The notes beneath the pieces were generated by a model. That model made no database searches. It was given only the letters and a program-made list of their open reading frames with translations, and was not told the DNA's origin. Below, in pieces: positions 16,351-24,981 of a stretch of 64,000 nucleotides of DNA; the stretch's first letter is position 1; each line of letters begins with the position of its first letter. The DNA is from Rhizobium croatiense (GTDB lineage: Bacteria; Pseudomonadota; Alphaproteobacteria; Rhizobiales; Rhizobiaceae). The position numbers were made by a program, and so were the translations under genes. The stretch lies in NCBI RefSeq assembly GCF_019793465.1, contig NZ_JAILYJ010000001.1:310001-374000 (forward strand), read 5' to 3'.

Positions 16351-18314
16351 TGAAAGCGCAAATTTCCGGCCTTGGCGCGCCCGCGCTCGCGGCGCTGCTT
16401 CTGTTTTCGGGCCTCGGCCTGGCTCTCCTCGACCTGATCCCGGCGCTGCCGCATCTGGAGGCATCAGGCGGATACGACGCCCAGCACCTTCTCCTTCTCT
16501 ATTCGACGCTTCCGCGCATGGCGACGGCCCTGATCACCGGGGCCGCCCTCGCGCTCTCGGGCACGATCCTGCAGCAGGTGCTGCGCAATCCGCTGGCTTC
16601 GCCGACGACGCTCGGTGTCTCGGCCGGCGCCAATCTGGCGCTGGTCTCCGTCATGCTCGCCTTTCCGTCGCTGACGGGATGGGGCCGCGATGCGGTCGCG
16701 CTTGCCGGAAGTGCTGTTGCCGCATTCGCCATCTTCTCGATCAGCGCCCGGCACGGATTTTCGCCCTTTTCCCTCATCCTGTCGGGCATGATCATCGGCC
16801 TGTGGTGCGGGGCGGCGGCGGCCATTCTCATTCTGATGAACGATCAGTATCTCTCCGGGATCTTCATCTGGGGCGCCGGCTCGCTCTCGCAGCAAAGCTG
16901 GGCGATCCCGATATCGCTGCTGCCCAAGGTCGCCCTGCTCGCCGGCCTTGCCTTTCTCGCCGCGAGGCCGCTGGCGCTGAGCCAGCTCGGCGACGCCGGC
17001 GCGACGAGCCTCGGCCTGCCGATCAAATGGTCGCGCGGCTTCATCCTGGCGATCGCAATTGCGCTGAGCGCGCTGGTCACCAGTGCCGTCGGCGTCATCG
17101 GCTTCATCGGGCTGGTCGCCCCGCAGATCGTCCGGCTGGCCGGCGCACGCCGTGTCGTCAGCCAATTGATCTGGTCGCCCATTGCCGGCGCCGGGCTTCT
17201 TCTTCTGACCGATGAGGCGATCAAGCTCGTTGCTCCCGGCGACTTCGTGCCGACGGGGGCAGTAACCGCGCTGCTCGGCGGACCGATCCTGATTGCGCTT
17301 CTGCCGCGCCTTGCCACGGCAACCCGCGCGCTGCCCGGCACGGCTTCGCCAAGAGTTTCGGTCGGCAACAGAACGGCATCCCTTGGCGTGCTGTTGCTCT
17401 CGGTCGCCACGCTGGCAGCGGCAGCGATCTTCTTCGGCCGCGCGCCCGACGGAAGCTGGGCCTGGCTGCCGGCCGCCGCGTGGGATGATATCCTTCCCCT
17501 CCGCCTGCCGCGCGTCGCCGCCGCATTCGGCGCCGGAACCGTGCTCGGCGCGACCGGGCTGATCCTGCAGCGGCTGACCGGTAATGAAATGGCAAGTCCC
17601 GAGGTGCTCGGTGTTTCGGCCGGGGCAACGCTCGGTGTCGCGGCCGCCATGTTCGCCTTTGCCGCGCCGGGTCTGACCGTCCAGCTTGCCTTTGCCGGCG
17701 GCGGCGCTCTTGCGGTTCTGCTGCTGATCTTCCTCTTGAGCGCTCGTTCGGGCTTCGGCCCGAACCGTGTTCTGCTCGCCGGCATCGCTTTCGGCGCGAT
17801 CCTCGATGCCGGGATTGGCGTGCTGGCGGCAAGCGGCGATCCGCGCGGCCTGGCGCTGATCCGCTGGATGTCGGGCTCGACCTATTTCGTCGACAACAGC
17901 GCTGCGGCAAGCGCCATGCTGATAGCGCTTGCCTGTCTCATCGCGGCCTTTCTCGCCAGCAGATGGCTGGCCCTGCTGCAGCTCGGCTCGGACACGGCGA
18001 GCGAACTCGGCCTCAGGATTGCTCCCGCGCGCGGCGTCCTGTTCGGTCTCTCTGCGATCATGACGGCAGCAGCGACTCTGGTGGTCGGCCCGTTGAGCTT
18101 CGTCGGACTGATGGCGCCCCACCTCGCCCATGGGTTTGGTCTTCGCCGTCCCTCGACCCAGCTCCTCGCCGCTGCGCTGATTGGGGCGACCCTGCTCGTC
18201 ATTGCCGACTGGGCCGGGCGCATGATCGCCTTCCCCTACCAAGTCCCTGCGGGATTGATCTCGGCCCTGGTCGGGGCGCCGATGCTGCTGTTCGTTCTGC
18301 GCCGGCGGCCTTGA
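16350..18314 (+). CDS. fhuB: Ferric hydroxamate ABC permease, duplicated (FhuB-like)
   Basis: This 654-residue membrane protein is a tandem fusion of two FecCD-type permease domains, about 1-330 and 345-654, as in E. coli FhuB. Each half carries the family motifs: LPRMATALITGAALALSGTILQQVLRNPLASPTTLGVSAGA in the first and LPRVAAAFGAGTVLGATGLILQRLTGNEMASPEVLGVSAGA in the second, then VGPLSFVGLMAPHLA near the end. It imports ferric hydroxamates with FhuD. No FhuC ATPase gene follows; a hairpin terminator overlaps its end and the next gene is convergent. An ATPase from elsewhere must energise it. Confidence 0.93.
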   Translation: MKAQISGLGAPALAALLLFSGLGLALLDLIPALPHLEASGGYDAQHLLLLYSTLPRMATALITGAALALSGTILQQVLRNPLASPTTLGVSAGANLALVSVMLAFPSLTGWGRDAVALAGSAVAAFAIFSISARHGFSPFSLILSGMIIGLWCGAAAAILILMNDQYLSGIFIWGAGSLSQQSWAIPISLLPKVALLAGLAFLAARPLALSQLGDAGATSLGLPIKWSRGFILAIAIALSALVTSAVGVIGFIGLVAPQIVRLAGARRVVSQLIWSPIAGAGLLLLTDEAIKLVAPGDFVPTGAVTALLGGPILIALLPRLATATRALPGTASPRVSVGNRTASLGVLLLSVATLAAAAIFFGRAPDGSWAWLPAAAWDDILPLRLPRVAAAFGAGTVLGATGLILQRLTGNEMASPEVLGVSAGATLGVAAAMFAFAAPGLTVQLAFAGGGALAVLLLIFLLSARSGFGPNRVLLAGIAFGAILDAGIGVLAASGDPRGLALIRWMSGSTYFVDNSAAASAMLIALACLIAAFLASRWLALLQLGSDTASELGLRIAPARGVLFGLSAIMTAAATLVVGPLSFVGLMAPHLAHGFGLRRPSTQLLAAALIGATLLVIADWAGRMIAFPYQVPAGLISALVGAPMLLFVLRRRP

Positions 18315-18326
18315 GAGGCCGCCGGC
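18301..18326. terminator. Bidirectional hairpin between fhuB and the SDR gene
   Basis: A perfect 10-base stem (GCCGGCGGCC / GGCCGCCGGC) closes on a six-base loop that contains the fhuB stop codon. The convergent SDR gene ends at 18328. It can act as a terminator for both, although no long T-run follows on either strand. Confidence 0.65.
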
Positions 18327-18327
18327 T

Positions 18328-19077
18328 TCATCCTGCCAATGCTTCGGCGTCGGCCCCTGCAGGGATGCGCAACGGAGAGGAAGGGTCGGTCGCAGCGCGC
18401 CATACTGCCTCGACGACGTCTCCGGGCTGTGTCAGGGCGGACTCCGACTGCCGCTCCCACGACGCGAACACGTCCGCGACGATCGACGAATAGGCTTCCG
18501 GGAAGCCGCCCTGTTGTTGAATCCGTGAGCGCGCCGTATCGCCGAACTGCGTCTCCGGTGCGCGCCCTGGAAGCACGATCCTCACGCGCACATTGAATGG
18601 CTCGAGTTCAAGTGCGGCTGACTCGGTGAACGCGTTCACCGCGGCTTTGCTGGCCGTATAGACCGAGAGGAGCGGGAGCGGCTTGAGCGTCACGCTCGAC
18701 GTGACGTTGATGATGACCCCTTCCTGCCGCTCCCGCATCTGCGGCAGAATCGCTTGCGTCATCGCGATCGTTCCGAGCGTGTTCGTCTCAAAAATATCGC
18801 GGGCGATCTCCATCGGCGTTCCCTCAACCGCGTTGAGCCAACCGATGCCGGCATTGTTTACCAGCACATCCACAGGACCTGCGGCATCAATCGCGGCGCG
18901 GATGCTTACGGGGCTCGTGACATCGAGCGCAACGATCTTGAGGTGGTCCGAGGTCGGCAGAAGGTCTTGGCGAGGCGTTCGCATGGTGGCGATCACCTTC
19001 CAGCTCTGCGCGAGAAAGAATCTGGCAATTTCCAGCCCGAACCCCGACGAGCATCCTGTAACGAGAACGGTCTTCAT
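18328..19077 (-). CDS. Short-chain dehydrogenase/reductase
   Basis: This 249-residue classical SDR has the NAD(P) loop TGCSSGFG (residues 8-15), the NNAG motif (LVNNAGIGWLNA), a catalytic Ser in VTSSVTLKPL and the YTASK catalytic pair. Its substrate cannot be read from sequence. It is divergent from an AraC regulator whose start lies 95 bases away, an arrangement that suggests the regulator controls it. The pair interrupts the siderophore block and shows no iron operator, so I see no reason to connect it with vicibactin. Confidence 0.85.
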   Translation of the reverse strand: MKTVLVTGCSSGFGLEIARFFLAQSWKVIATMRTPRQDLLPTSDHLKIVALDVTSPVSIRAAIDAAGPVDVLVNNAGIGWLNAVEGTPMEIARDIFETNTLGTIAMTQAILPQMRERQEGVIINVTSSVTLKPLPLLSVYTASKAAVNAFTESAALELEPFNVRVRIVLPGRAPETQFGDTARSRIQQQGGFPEAYSSIVADVFASWERQSESALTQPGDVVEAVWRAATDPSSPLRIPAGADAEALAG

Positions 19078-19172
19078 ATCTGTCTCCTATCAATACTGAG
19101 AGCGACAGATGTAGACGGCGATGTCGCTACTGAATATAACGCACCGTCCTTGTTTCATTATCAGGAGTATCG

Positions 19173-20090
19173 ATGAGCGACCCTTTGGCTGATATCGTCA
19201 CACTGCTGCAGCCAGCGGCGCGCTATTCAAAGCTCGTCAGCGGCGCAGGGACGTGGCGCGTTGTGCGCCAGGAGACGGGTCAGCCCTTCTACTGCGTCAT
19301 CCTGGAAGGTTCTTCGCGGCTGAGCGCGGAGGACAAGCAGATCACACTACGCGAAGGCGACTTCATCCTGATTCCGGCGGCCCATGCCTTCACAATGTCG
19401 AGCCTCGATGACGGATTATCGCTCGGCATCGATCCCCTCACCGTCACCATGCTTCCTGAAGAAACCCGTCACGGCGATCCCGAAGGGGCTCCGAATGCAC
19501 GATTGCTGGTCGGCCACTTCGCTTTCGGCTCGCCTGACGCGGCCCTGCTGGTTTCCCTGCTGCCGCGGATCATCCATATCCGTGGCGACAGCAGACTGTC
19601 GGCGATCGTTCGACTCGTGACAGACGAAGCCCGCGCCGAACGGCCGGGAAAGAACATGATCCTGGCGCGGCTGTTGGAAGTCTTGCTTGTCGAGGCGCTG
19701 CGCTCGAATGCCGGGGAGAAGGCGCCGCTCGGCATCCTGCGGGGTTTGAGCGATACACGCCTCGCCCTGGCCATCCGTCGGCTGCATGACAATCCGGCCA
19801 GGGAATGGACGGTGCAGCAGCTTGCCGGCGAGGCTGCCCTTTCCCGGTCGGCGTTTTTCAACCGCTTCCGCCGCGCTATCGGCCTGACGCCAATGGAATA
19901 TCTGATATCGTGGCGCATGGCGCTCGCCAAAAATCTGCTGAGGCAGGAGGATATCGGAATTCAGGAGATTGCCGAGCGCATCGGCTATGGCTCGGCAAGC
20001 GCGTTCAGCACGGCATTCACGCGCTTTGCCGGATTGCCTCCGTCAAGATATGCCGAGCAGACAAAGACCATTTCAAACGCCTCCGCATGA
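19173..20090 (+). CDS. AraC-family transcriptional regulator with cupin N-terminus
   Basis: This 305-residue regulator has an AraC-type cupin domain in its first 190 or so residues (WRVVRQETGQPFYCVILEGSSRLSAEDKQITLREGDFILIPAAHAF). Two helix-turn-helix motifs follow at the C-terminus (WTVQQLAGEAALSRSAFFNRFRR, and IGIQEIAERIGYGSASAFSTAFTRFAGLPPSRY). This layout is typical of regulators that sense a small molecule and activate a neighbouring oxidoreductase. Its divergent partner is the SDR gene. An iron-block AraC activator would be the other possibility, but nothing in the sequence supports it. Confidence 0.88.
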   Translation: MSDPLADIVTLLQPAARYSKLVSGAGTWRVVRQETGQPFYCVILEGSSRLSAEDKQITLREGDFILIPAAHAFTMSSLDDGLSLGIDPLTVTMLPEETRHGDPEGAPNARLLVGHFAFGSPDAALLVSLLPRIIHIRGDSRLSAIVRLVTDEARAERPGKNMILARLLEVLLVEALRSNAGEKAPLGILRGLSDTRLALAIRRLHDNPAREWTVQQLAGEAALSRSAFFNRFRRAIGLTPMEYLISWRMALAKNLLRQEDIGIQEIAERIGYGSASAFSTAFTRFAGLPPSRYAEQTKTISNASA

Positions 20091-20102
20091 CGGCGGGCTG
20101 CG

Positions 20103-20888
20103 TCAATGCCGCCCGTCCGGTAGCGGGCAGGCTTCGCCACAGCCGCCGACGCCCGGCAGATTGTAGCGCAGGCAGCAGACTTTGCGGCGGGCGAATTCCA
20201 GCCCGCATTGCTGGCGCGCCATGCGGATCATGCCGAACATCGGGTTGCGCCCGCCGCCCGGCCACTCGGCATCGTTCAGCAGCGCCATGCCACCCTCGAC
20301 AAGGGGAGGCTCATGGCGGTGAGCGATCTCTTTGAGGATCCAGGAGAGATAGGCCGCGGCGTTGTTCCAGAGAAGCTTCGGCGCGACGCCGGCATTGGCA
20401 GCGATCGCCGCAATGACCGGTTCGGCGTGACCGAGCATCAGCCGGTGAAGCTCGGCTGTCGGATCGGCCCCAGCCTCCGGCCGATCGGACATCACGAATG
20501 CTTCCGGCTCGCCAGTCTCACCGTTGCAAACGAGCGACAGCCGGTCGATGTCCAGCGGCAGCGCGATGCGGTTCACGAACATGTGGACGCTCGGAGCGAT
20601 CGTCAGCATGCTGAAATAATAGAGCGTCCACATGGAGACGATCGCGCGGCGGTCGCTGCCCGGAAATTTTTCGGCATAGCGCGCGATGATGCCGTCAAAC
20701 ACGTCGCGATCGCCGAGATCCCTGCAGGGAACAACAATCCCGGTCGGCGGCGGAGAGGCAAGCAGCTTGCCGCGGCAATATGAGAACGGGCCATCGCCCA
20801 CCAGGCCGTCGAGGTCGACGGCCTGGTGGGCGACAGGATGATCGGCGATCGAAGGGCGTGAGACCGCCCCGTTCATCTCTGCCGCCAT
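20103..20888 (-). CDS. fhuF: Ferric siderophore reductase-like [2Fe-2S] protein (FhuF family)
   Basis: This 261-residue protein matches FhuF, which reduces iron in imported hydroxamate siderophores so that it is released in the cytoplasm. The C-terminal cluster motif is CC (238-239), then C250 and C254, within VCCLRYNLPGVGGCGEACPL. The spacing reads CC-x10-C-x3-C, one residue longer in the last gap than the CC-x10-C-x2-C described for E. coli FhuF. The middle contains the family segment SMWTLYYFSMLTIAPSVHMFVN. The start lies four bases after the fhuA stop, so the two are one operon, matching uptake with reduction. Confidence 0.82.
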   Translation of the reverse strand: MAAEMNGAVSRPSIADHPVAHQAVDLDGLVGDGPFSYCRGKLLASPPPTGIVVPCRDLGDRDVFDGIIARYAEKFPGSDRRAIVSMWTLYYFSMLTIAPSVHMFVNRIALPLDIDRLSLVCNGETGEPEAFVMSDRPEAGADPTAELHRLMLGHAEPVIAAIAANAGVAPKLLWNNAAAYLSWILKEIAHRHEPPLVEGGMALLNDAEWPGGGRNPMFGMIRMARQQCGLEFARRKVCCLRYNLPGVGGCGEACPLPDGRH

Positions 20889-20892
20889 GGTG

Positions 20893-23064
20893 CTACCACC
20901 GATACTTCAGGGTGCCGGTCATGTTGCGACCCTGGCCGAGGTAGCAGAAGCCCTCTTCGCAGACTGTTTCGCGCTCATCACCGATGTTGCGGATGTTGAA
21001 GGCTGCCGTAAGTCCTTCATATTTCTTGTCGACGGCCCCAAAATCATAGGCGAGGGCGGCATCGACATAGAAAGTTGCGGAATTCTTCGAGGTGTTGGCG
21101 ACATCCGTCCAGGTCTCGCCGATGTAGCGTACGCCGGCGCCCATCGACAGACCGTTGAAGGGGTTGCTTTCCTGGAAGGTATAATTCGCCCACAGGCTCG
21201 CAACATGGGTCGGGGTGATAGCGGGCGTATTTCCGACGTTGTTGCCCCCGGTTATTTCCGAGTCGTTGTAGGTGTAGGCGGCAATAATATCGAGGCCGTC
21301 GGCGATTGCCGCGCGGGCTTCAAGCTCGATACCTTTTCCCGTCACCTCGCCCTGGGAGTCGTAGGCGAAGGTCAGCGGGTCGGCGAGCCTCGGCTTGTTT
21401 TGCTCGACGATGTGATAGGCGACAGCCGAGAGCAGGATGTCGGAGCCGGGCGGCTGGTATTTCACCCCGAGTTCGAATTGCTCGCCCTTCGTCGGCGGAA
21501 GAATCGTGTTGGTTGCCGACCGGTTGGTGACCGGATCGAAGGAGGTAGCGTAGGAAGCAAAGGGCGCGATACCGTTGTCGAAGAGGTAAAGCGCGCCAGC
21601 CTGCACGGAGAATGCATTTTTGTCGACGTCCTCCGAGCTGACTGTGGGCAAGGTCGAATCTCGCGTCTGGTTCACCCAGGTCTGCCGACCGCCGAGGTTG
21701 AAGCGCCAGTTTCCGACCTCGATCTGGTCCATGACGTAAATGCCGAGCTGCCGCATGTCGGCATCGGACGCCAATATATTATAATCCGGTGTAGCGCCCG
21801 AGACTCCATAGGTCGGATTGGCGATATCGAAGTCGAATGCCGGATCTGCGGCTCCGGCGCCGTAGCCAAAGCTCGACTGGAGATTGGTGTAGTCGAGCCC
21901 GAACAGCATCGTATGCGCAAGCGGGCCTGTATCGAACTTCGCCTCGAGCTGATTGTCGACCTGGAAAACGTTCATTTCGTCCCGGATCGCGTTGGTGCCA
22001 CGATGCGCGACGGTCCCGGTCCAGCTGGTAACACCCAGGTAGCGAGCCTCCAGATCGAGATGCGAATAACGCAGGTTCTGCCGGAAGGTCAGGCCGTTGT
22101 CGAATTCATGCTCGAACTGATAACCGACCTGCTGCTGCTTGACCTTTTGATAGTCATAGTCGGGATCGCTCGCCCTGAGATCGAGAATCCTGCCGTCTAC
22201 GGTCGTGATCGCGCCGACGTTGGAGTCGGTCTCGTCCGACTGCGCCAGGCCGTAGACCGTGAAGGACGTGCCCTCGTCGGGTTTCCAGGTGAAGGACGGC
22301 GCGAGCAAATAGCGGTCGTCGGCAATATCGAAATTCGTGTCGCCGCGGCGGGCGACACCGACGATGCGATAGAGGAAATCGTCGTTGCCCTCGCTGATCG
22401 GCCCACCGAAATCGAACATCCCCTGCACCCGGTCCTCGGTGCCGTAGGTAATGCCGACTTCGCGGATCGGCTCCTCGGTCGGAAGCTTCGATATCTTGTT
22501 GACGAGGCCGCCCGGCGAACCGGAACCGTAGAGAACGGAAACCGGTCCCTTGATCACCTCGACGCGCTGCAGCTGATAGGGATCGGTGCGGAACATCCCA
22601 TAATTGATGTAGGGCTGGCGCAATCCGTCACGATAGTCACCGACCGTCGTGGCGTTGTAGCCGCGAATGTAGATCTGGTCGAAACGCGGGTCGAAGCCGC
22701 TCGTTCCCGTCGTCACGCCGGCGGTGTAGCGCACCGCCTCGATGACCGTCTGCGCGCCGCGCTGCTCGATTTCCTTCTCGGTGGTGACCGACACGGAACG
22801 CGGCGTCTCGACGAGCGGCGTGCTGATCTTGGTCGCGCCGGCGCTGTTTTTGGCGGTGACCGACGTCCGGTCGGTCTTGCTATCAGAGGCTGCACCTTGG
22901 ATGACAATCGGTTCCAGCGTCGTCGCCGTGTCGCCGGTGGGGGCGCTCTGGGCGGAAGCCGGCGATGCCGCGATGCCGGTCAGCACGATCGCCGTCGTGG
23001 CAAATAGGGTCCCTCTATAAATTCGCGATACATTATTAGAAACATTCAAAAAAAAACGCGCCAT
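20893..23064 (-). CDS. fhuA: TonB-dependent ferric siderophore receptor (FhuA-like)
   Basis: This 723-residue outer-membrane receptor should bind ferric vicibactin or another hydroxamate and pull it in using TonB energy. A signal peptide ends near ASPASAQ. A TonB box region is suggested by LEPIVIQG. The plug domain contains VETPRSVSVTTEKEIEQRGAQTVIEAVRYTAGV, IYIRGYNA and the RVEVIKGPVSVLYGSGSPGGLVNKISK motif. A 22-strand-type barrel ends in the aromatic C-terminus LKYRW. Length and motifs match the FhuA/FpvA/FoxA class. A RirA-type operator lies just upstream of a TTGACA element. It is cotranscribed with fhuF. Confidence 0.92.
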   Translation of the reverse strand: MARFFLNVSNNVSRIYRGTLFATTAIVLTGIAASPASAQSAPTGDTATTLEPIVIQGAASDSKTDRTSVTAKNSAGATKISTPLVETPRSVSVTTEKEIEQRGAQTVIEAVRYTAGVTTGTSGFDPRFDQIYIRGYNATTVGDYRDGLRQPYINYGMFRTDPYQLQRVEVIKGPVSVLYGSGSPGGLVNKISKLPTEEPIREVGITYGTEDRVQGMFDFGGPISEGNDDFLYRIVGVARRGDTNFDIADDRYLLAPSFTWKPDEGTSFTVYGLAQSDETDSNVGAITTVDGRILDLRASDPDYDYQKVKQQQVGYQFEHEFDNGLTFRQNLRYSHLDLEARYLGVTSWTGTVAHRGTNAIRDEMNVFQVDNQLEAKFDTGPLAHTMLFGLDYTNLQSSFGYGAGAADPAFDFDIANPTYGVSGATPDYNILASDADMRQLGIYVMDQIEVGNWRFNLGGRQTWVNQTRDSTLPTVSSEDVDKNAFSVQAGALYLFDNGIAPFASYATSFDPVTNRSATNTILPPTKGEQFELGVKYQPPGSDILLSAVAYHIVEQNKPRLADPLTFAYDSQGEVTGKGIELEARAAIADGLDIIAAYTYNDSEITGGNNVGNTPAITPTHVASLWANYTFQESNPFNGLSMGAGVRYIGETWTDVANTSKNSATFYVDAALAYDFGAVDKKYEGLTAAFNIRNIGDERETVCEEGFCYLGQGRNMTGTLKYRW

Positions 23065-23118
23065 TGCCTGGTCCCTACGTCATAGATGCGCGCGGAACCT
23101 ATGGAGCGAAGAAAGCCT

Positions 23119-23146
23119 TGTCAACATAAGATGATTATTTTTGTCA
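23119..23146 (-). promoter_or_regulatory. Iron operator (RirA-type) and promoter of fhuA-fhuF
   Basis: TGATTATTTTTGTCA (23132-23146) fits TGA-N9-TCA and is extended to seven-base arms, AAGATGA and TCATCTT. Reading left, a TTGACA (23119-23124 on the complement) follows, and 17 bases later TAGGTT could be a weak -10. Iron-replete repression of the receptor is the likely meaning. Confidence 0.65.
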
Positions 23147-23151
23147 TCTTT

Positions 23152-24023
23152 TAATCGATGATTTTCGCATGCTCGGCACTCCCGAAGAGGTTGCACGCGC
23201 CTTCGAGGCTCGGCCCGGTCTCTGCCTTGGGTTCAACCGCACAAATACCAAATTGGAAGTGGACAATGCGCTCGCCGGGACGCCGTTTTCGCGAGGGATA
23301 TGGCTACGAAGCCCGTGCCCGACGCGCCACCACCAGCCTGACCATTTGACAGATATCCTACGGTCAGCCTTTATCGGCGATGCGAGTAAGCGACCCGGCA
23401 TTGACATTGAAATCGATGAAGCCGCTCACGCGCGCACTGCTTTACGGCGGTCAATGATATCGACCTGACAGTTGCCGCCGGCGAGACGCTGGCGCTCGTC
23501 GGCGAATCCGGCTCCGGCAAGTCCGTCACCAGCCTGTCGGTCATGGCTGCTCACCCGCAATATCGGTGTGATCGCCGCAGGCAGGATCCGCCTGACGACG
23601 AGGGGCGGCGTGGTCCGCGATGTCGTCTTCCTCGATAAAGAAAACATGCGCCGGATCAGGGGCGACGACATCGGCATGGTGTTCCAAGAGCCGATGTCGA
23701 GCCTCAATCCCGTCTTCACGATCGGCGACCAGATTGCCGAACCGATCCGCATCCATCGCGGCACACACTCATGGACGCGCATATCGTCCCCTTCCGCCAG
23801 CAATTCGGCTATTCGAACGCCGCTCTCGACAAGCTTTTGAGCGCCATCGGCAACTGGGACCCGTGAGCACCCGTCTGCGGTTTCCTTATCGTTCGATAGA
23901 CATGGAGGAAGCAGTCAGGTTGCGACGCATCGCCCACTCCGAACTCCCCGATCTTTTCGCCTGAGTTTGCTTAACAAACGAGCTGAGCTTTGGTTCGCCA
24001 AAGGGGCGTCGAACCGCAAACCT
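23152..24023. other. Decayed intergenic region without intact genes
   Basis: About 870 bases separate the fhuA control region from the IclR gene. The middle (23430-23790) is a recognisable ABC ATPase relic. To its left, 23169-23460 is open but shows no motif I can name. To its right, 23773-23866 encodes a short open stretch ([22 protein letters not shown]) that I do not recognise. The region looks like the remains of a lost peptide-transport operon. Confidence 0.55.
23430..23790 (+). pseudogene. Frameshifted, truncated oligopeptide ABC ATPase remnant (GsiA/DppD-like)
   Basis: In one frame the DNA reads [35 protein letters not shown], which includes Walker A. Near 23547 the frame shifts by one base and continues as [16 protein letters not shown], then [39 protein letters not shown], the Q-loop region. 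The signature, Walker B and the rest are missing, so it cannot be functional. The pattern resembles the first half of GsiA-type glutathione/oligopeptide ATPases. It differs clearly from the intact ATPase at 31063, so it is not a recent copy of that gene. Confidence 0.8.
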
Positions 24024-24788
24024 CTACCATCCCAGTCGGGCCGATATCTTGCTGGCGGCCTCCTTCAGCAGAACGATAAAGCGGTCGACGTCGCTTTTTT
24101 GCGTGCGGAAGGCCGGTGCGCCGACATTCACTGCGGCGATCACGGATCCGTCGAATGCCAGAACCGGCACTGAGACGGAGACAAGCTGCTCGCTGACTTC
24201 ACCGTAACTCACACAAAATCCCTGGCGGCGGATTTTATCCAATTCGGCGACCAACTTGCTGCGATCCGTGATGGTGCGCTTGGTCAGCCGGGGCAAGGTC
24301 TCCGGGATCATTTGCAACTGCACCTGGGGGTGGAGATAGGCGAGAAGCACCTTGTACGAGCCGGCCGTGAGCGGCCGTCTTCGACCGATCATCGCCTGCA
24401 CCCGCAAGTCGCGCATCGGTTCGAACTTTGCAATACACAGGGATTCGCCATTGTCGATGATCCTGAGCTGGGTCGTTTCGTTCGCCTTCTGGCCGACTTC
24501 TTCAAGAATAGGATTGGCTATTCGCACCAGATCAACTTGTGTCGAGGCAGCGGTTCCGAGAATGATCGCAGTCGTCCCCAGCCGGTAAGTGCCTGTATCG
24601 CTCTTCCGCACCAGGCCGCGCCGTTCCAGTGTGCGTAACATGCGCAAAATTCTCGGTTTGGTTTCCCCGAGGTTCTGCGCCACCTCGGTCAGTCTGATAT
24701 CCGGGTTTTTGGCGACGTTCAGCAATACCTCGATGCAGACATCAACAGATTGCACGATATCGCTTTTTGATGGTTGTCTTTTGTCCAT
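24024..24788 (-). CDS. IclR-family transcriptional regulator
   Basis: This 254-residue regulator has a winged helix near the N-terminus (VQSVDVCIEVLLNVAKNPDIRLTEVAQNLGETKPRILRMLRTLERRGLV) and an IclR effector domain ending near residue 250. The start at 24788 gives a normal family N-terminus; the frame is open further upstream but that extension looks non-coding. It is divergent from the peptide transport operon, with 193 bases between them that hold an inverted repeat, so control of that operon is likely. The effector is unknown and could be a peptide or gamma-glutamyl compound. Confidence 0.88.
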   Translation of the reverse strand: MDKRQPSKSDIVQSVDVCIEVLLNVAKNPDIRLTEVAQNLGETKPRILRMLRTLERRGLVRKSDTGTYRLGTTAIILGTAASTQVDLVRIANPILEEVGQKANETTQLRIIDNGESLCIAKFEPMRDLRVQAMIGRRRPLTAGSYKVLLAYLHPQVQLQMIPETLPRLTKRTITDRSKLVAELDKIRRQGFCVSYGEVSEQLVSVSVPVLAFDGSVIAAVNVGAPAFRTQKSDVDRFIVLLKEAASKISARLGW

Positions 24789-24839
24789 GGGACCAGAATT
24801 TTCTCCGCGACCAAGGCTGAAGGAGTGGCATAATTTCAG

Positions 24840-24856
24840 GTTACGCCTATCGTAAC
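24840..24856. promoter_or_regulatory. Candidate IclR operator
   Basis: GTTACG and CGTAAC form a perfect inverted repeat around a five-base spacer. It lies 52 bases from the IclR start codon and about 125 bases before the divergent operon. A TTGACA at about 24872-24877 could be the -35 element of the operon promoter. Confidence 0.4.
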
Positions 24857-24981
24857 GCTCTTGTTTTCCGTTTGACAGCCCCCTTGAGGCCCCCTTACCA
24901 ATTTGTGTCAAGAGCGGACGGGAACCTGCTCGCACCGACCGGGCAAGGTCGGCCCAAAAACGCTAAACCGGGATGGAAGAA

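Noticed and set aside
16464..18242. 592-residue open frame on the minus strand over fhuB
   Set aside because: It is extremely rich in Arg, Gly, Asp and Gln, as expected from the complement of membrane-protein codons, and has no motif.
20887..23007. 706-residue open frame on the plus strand over fhuA
   Set aside because: It mirrors the receptor gene. The minus strand has the signal peptide, plug and C-terminal aromatic residue, so the plus frame is a shadow.
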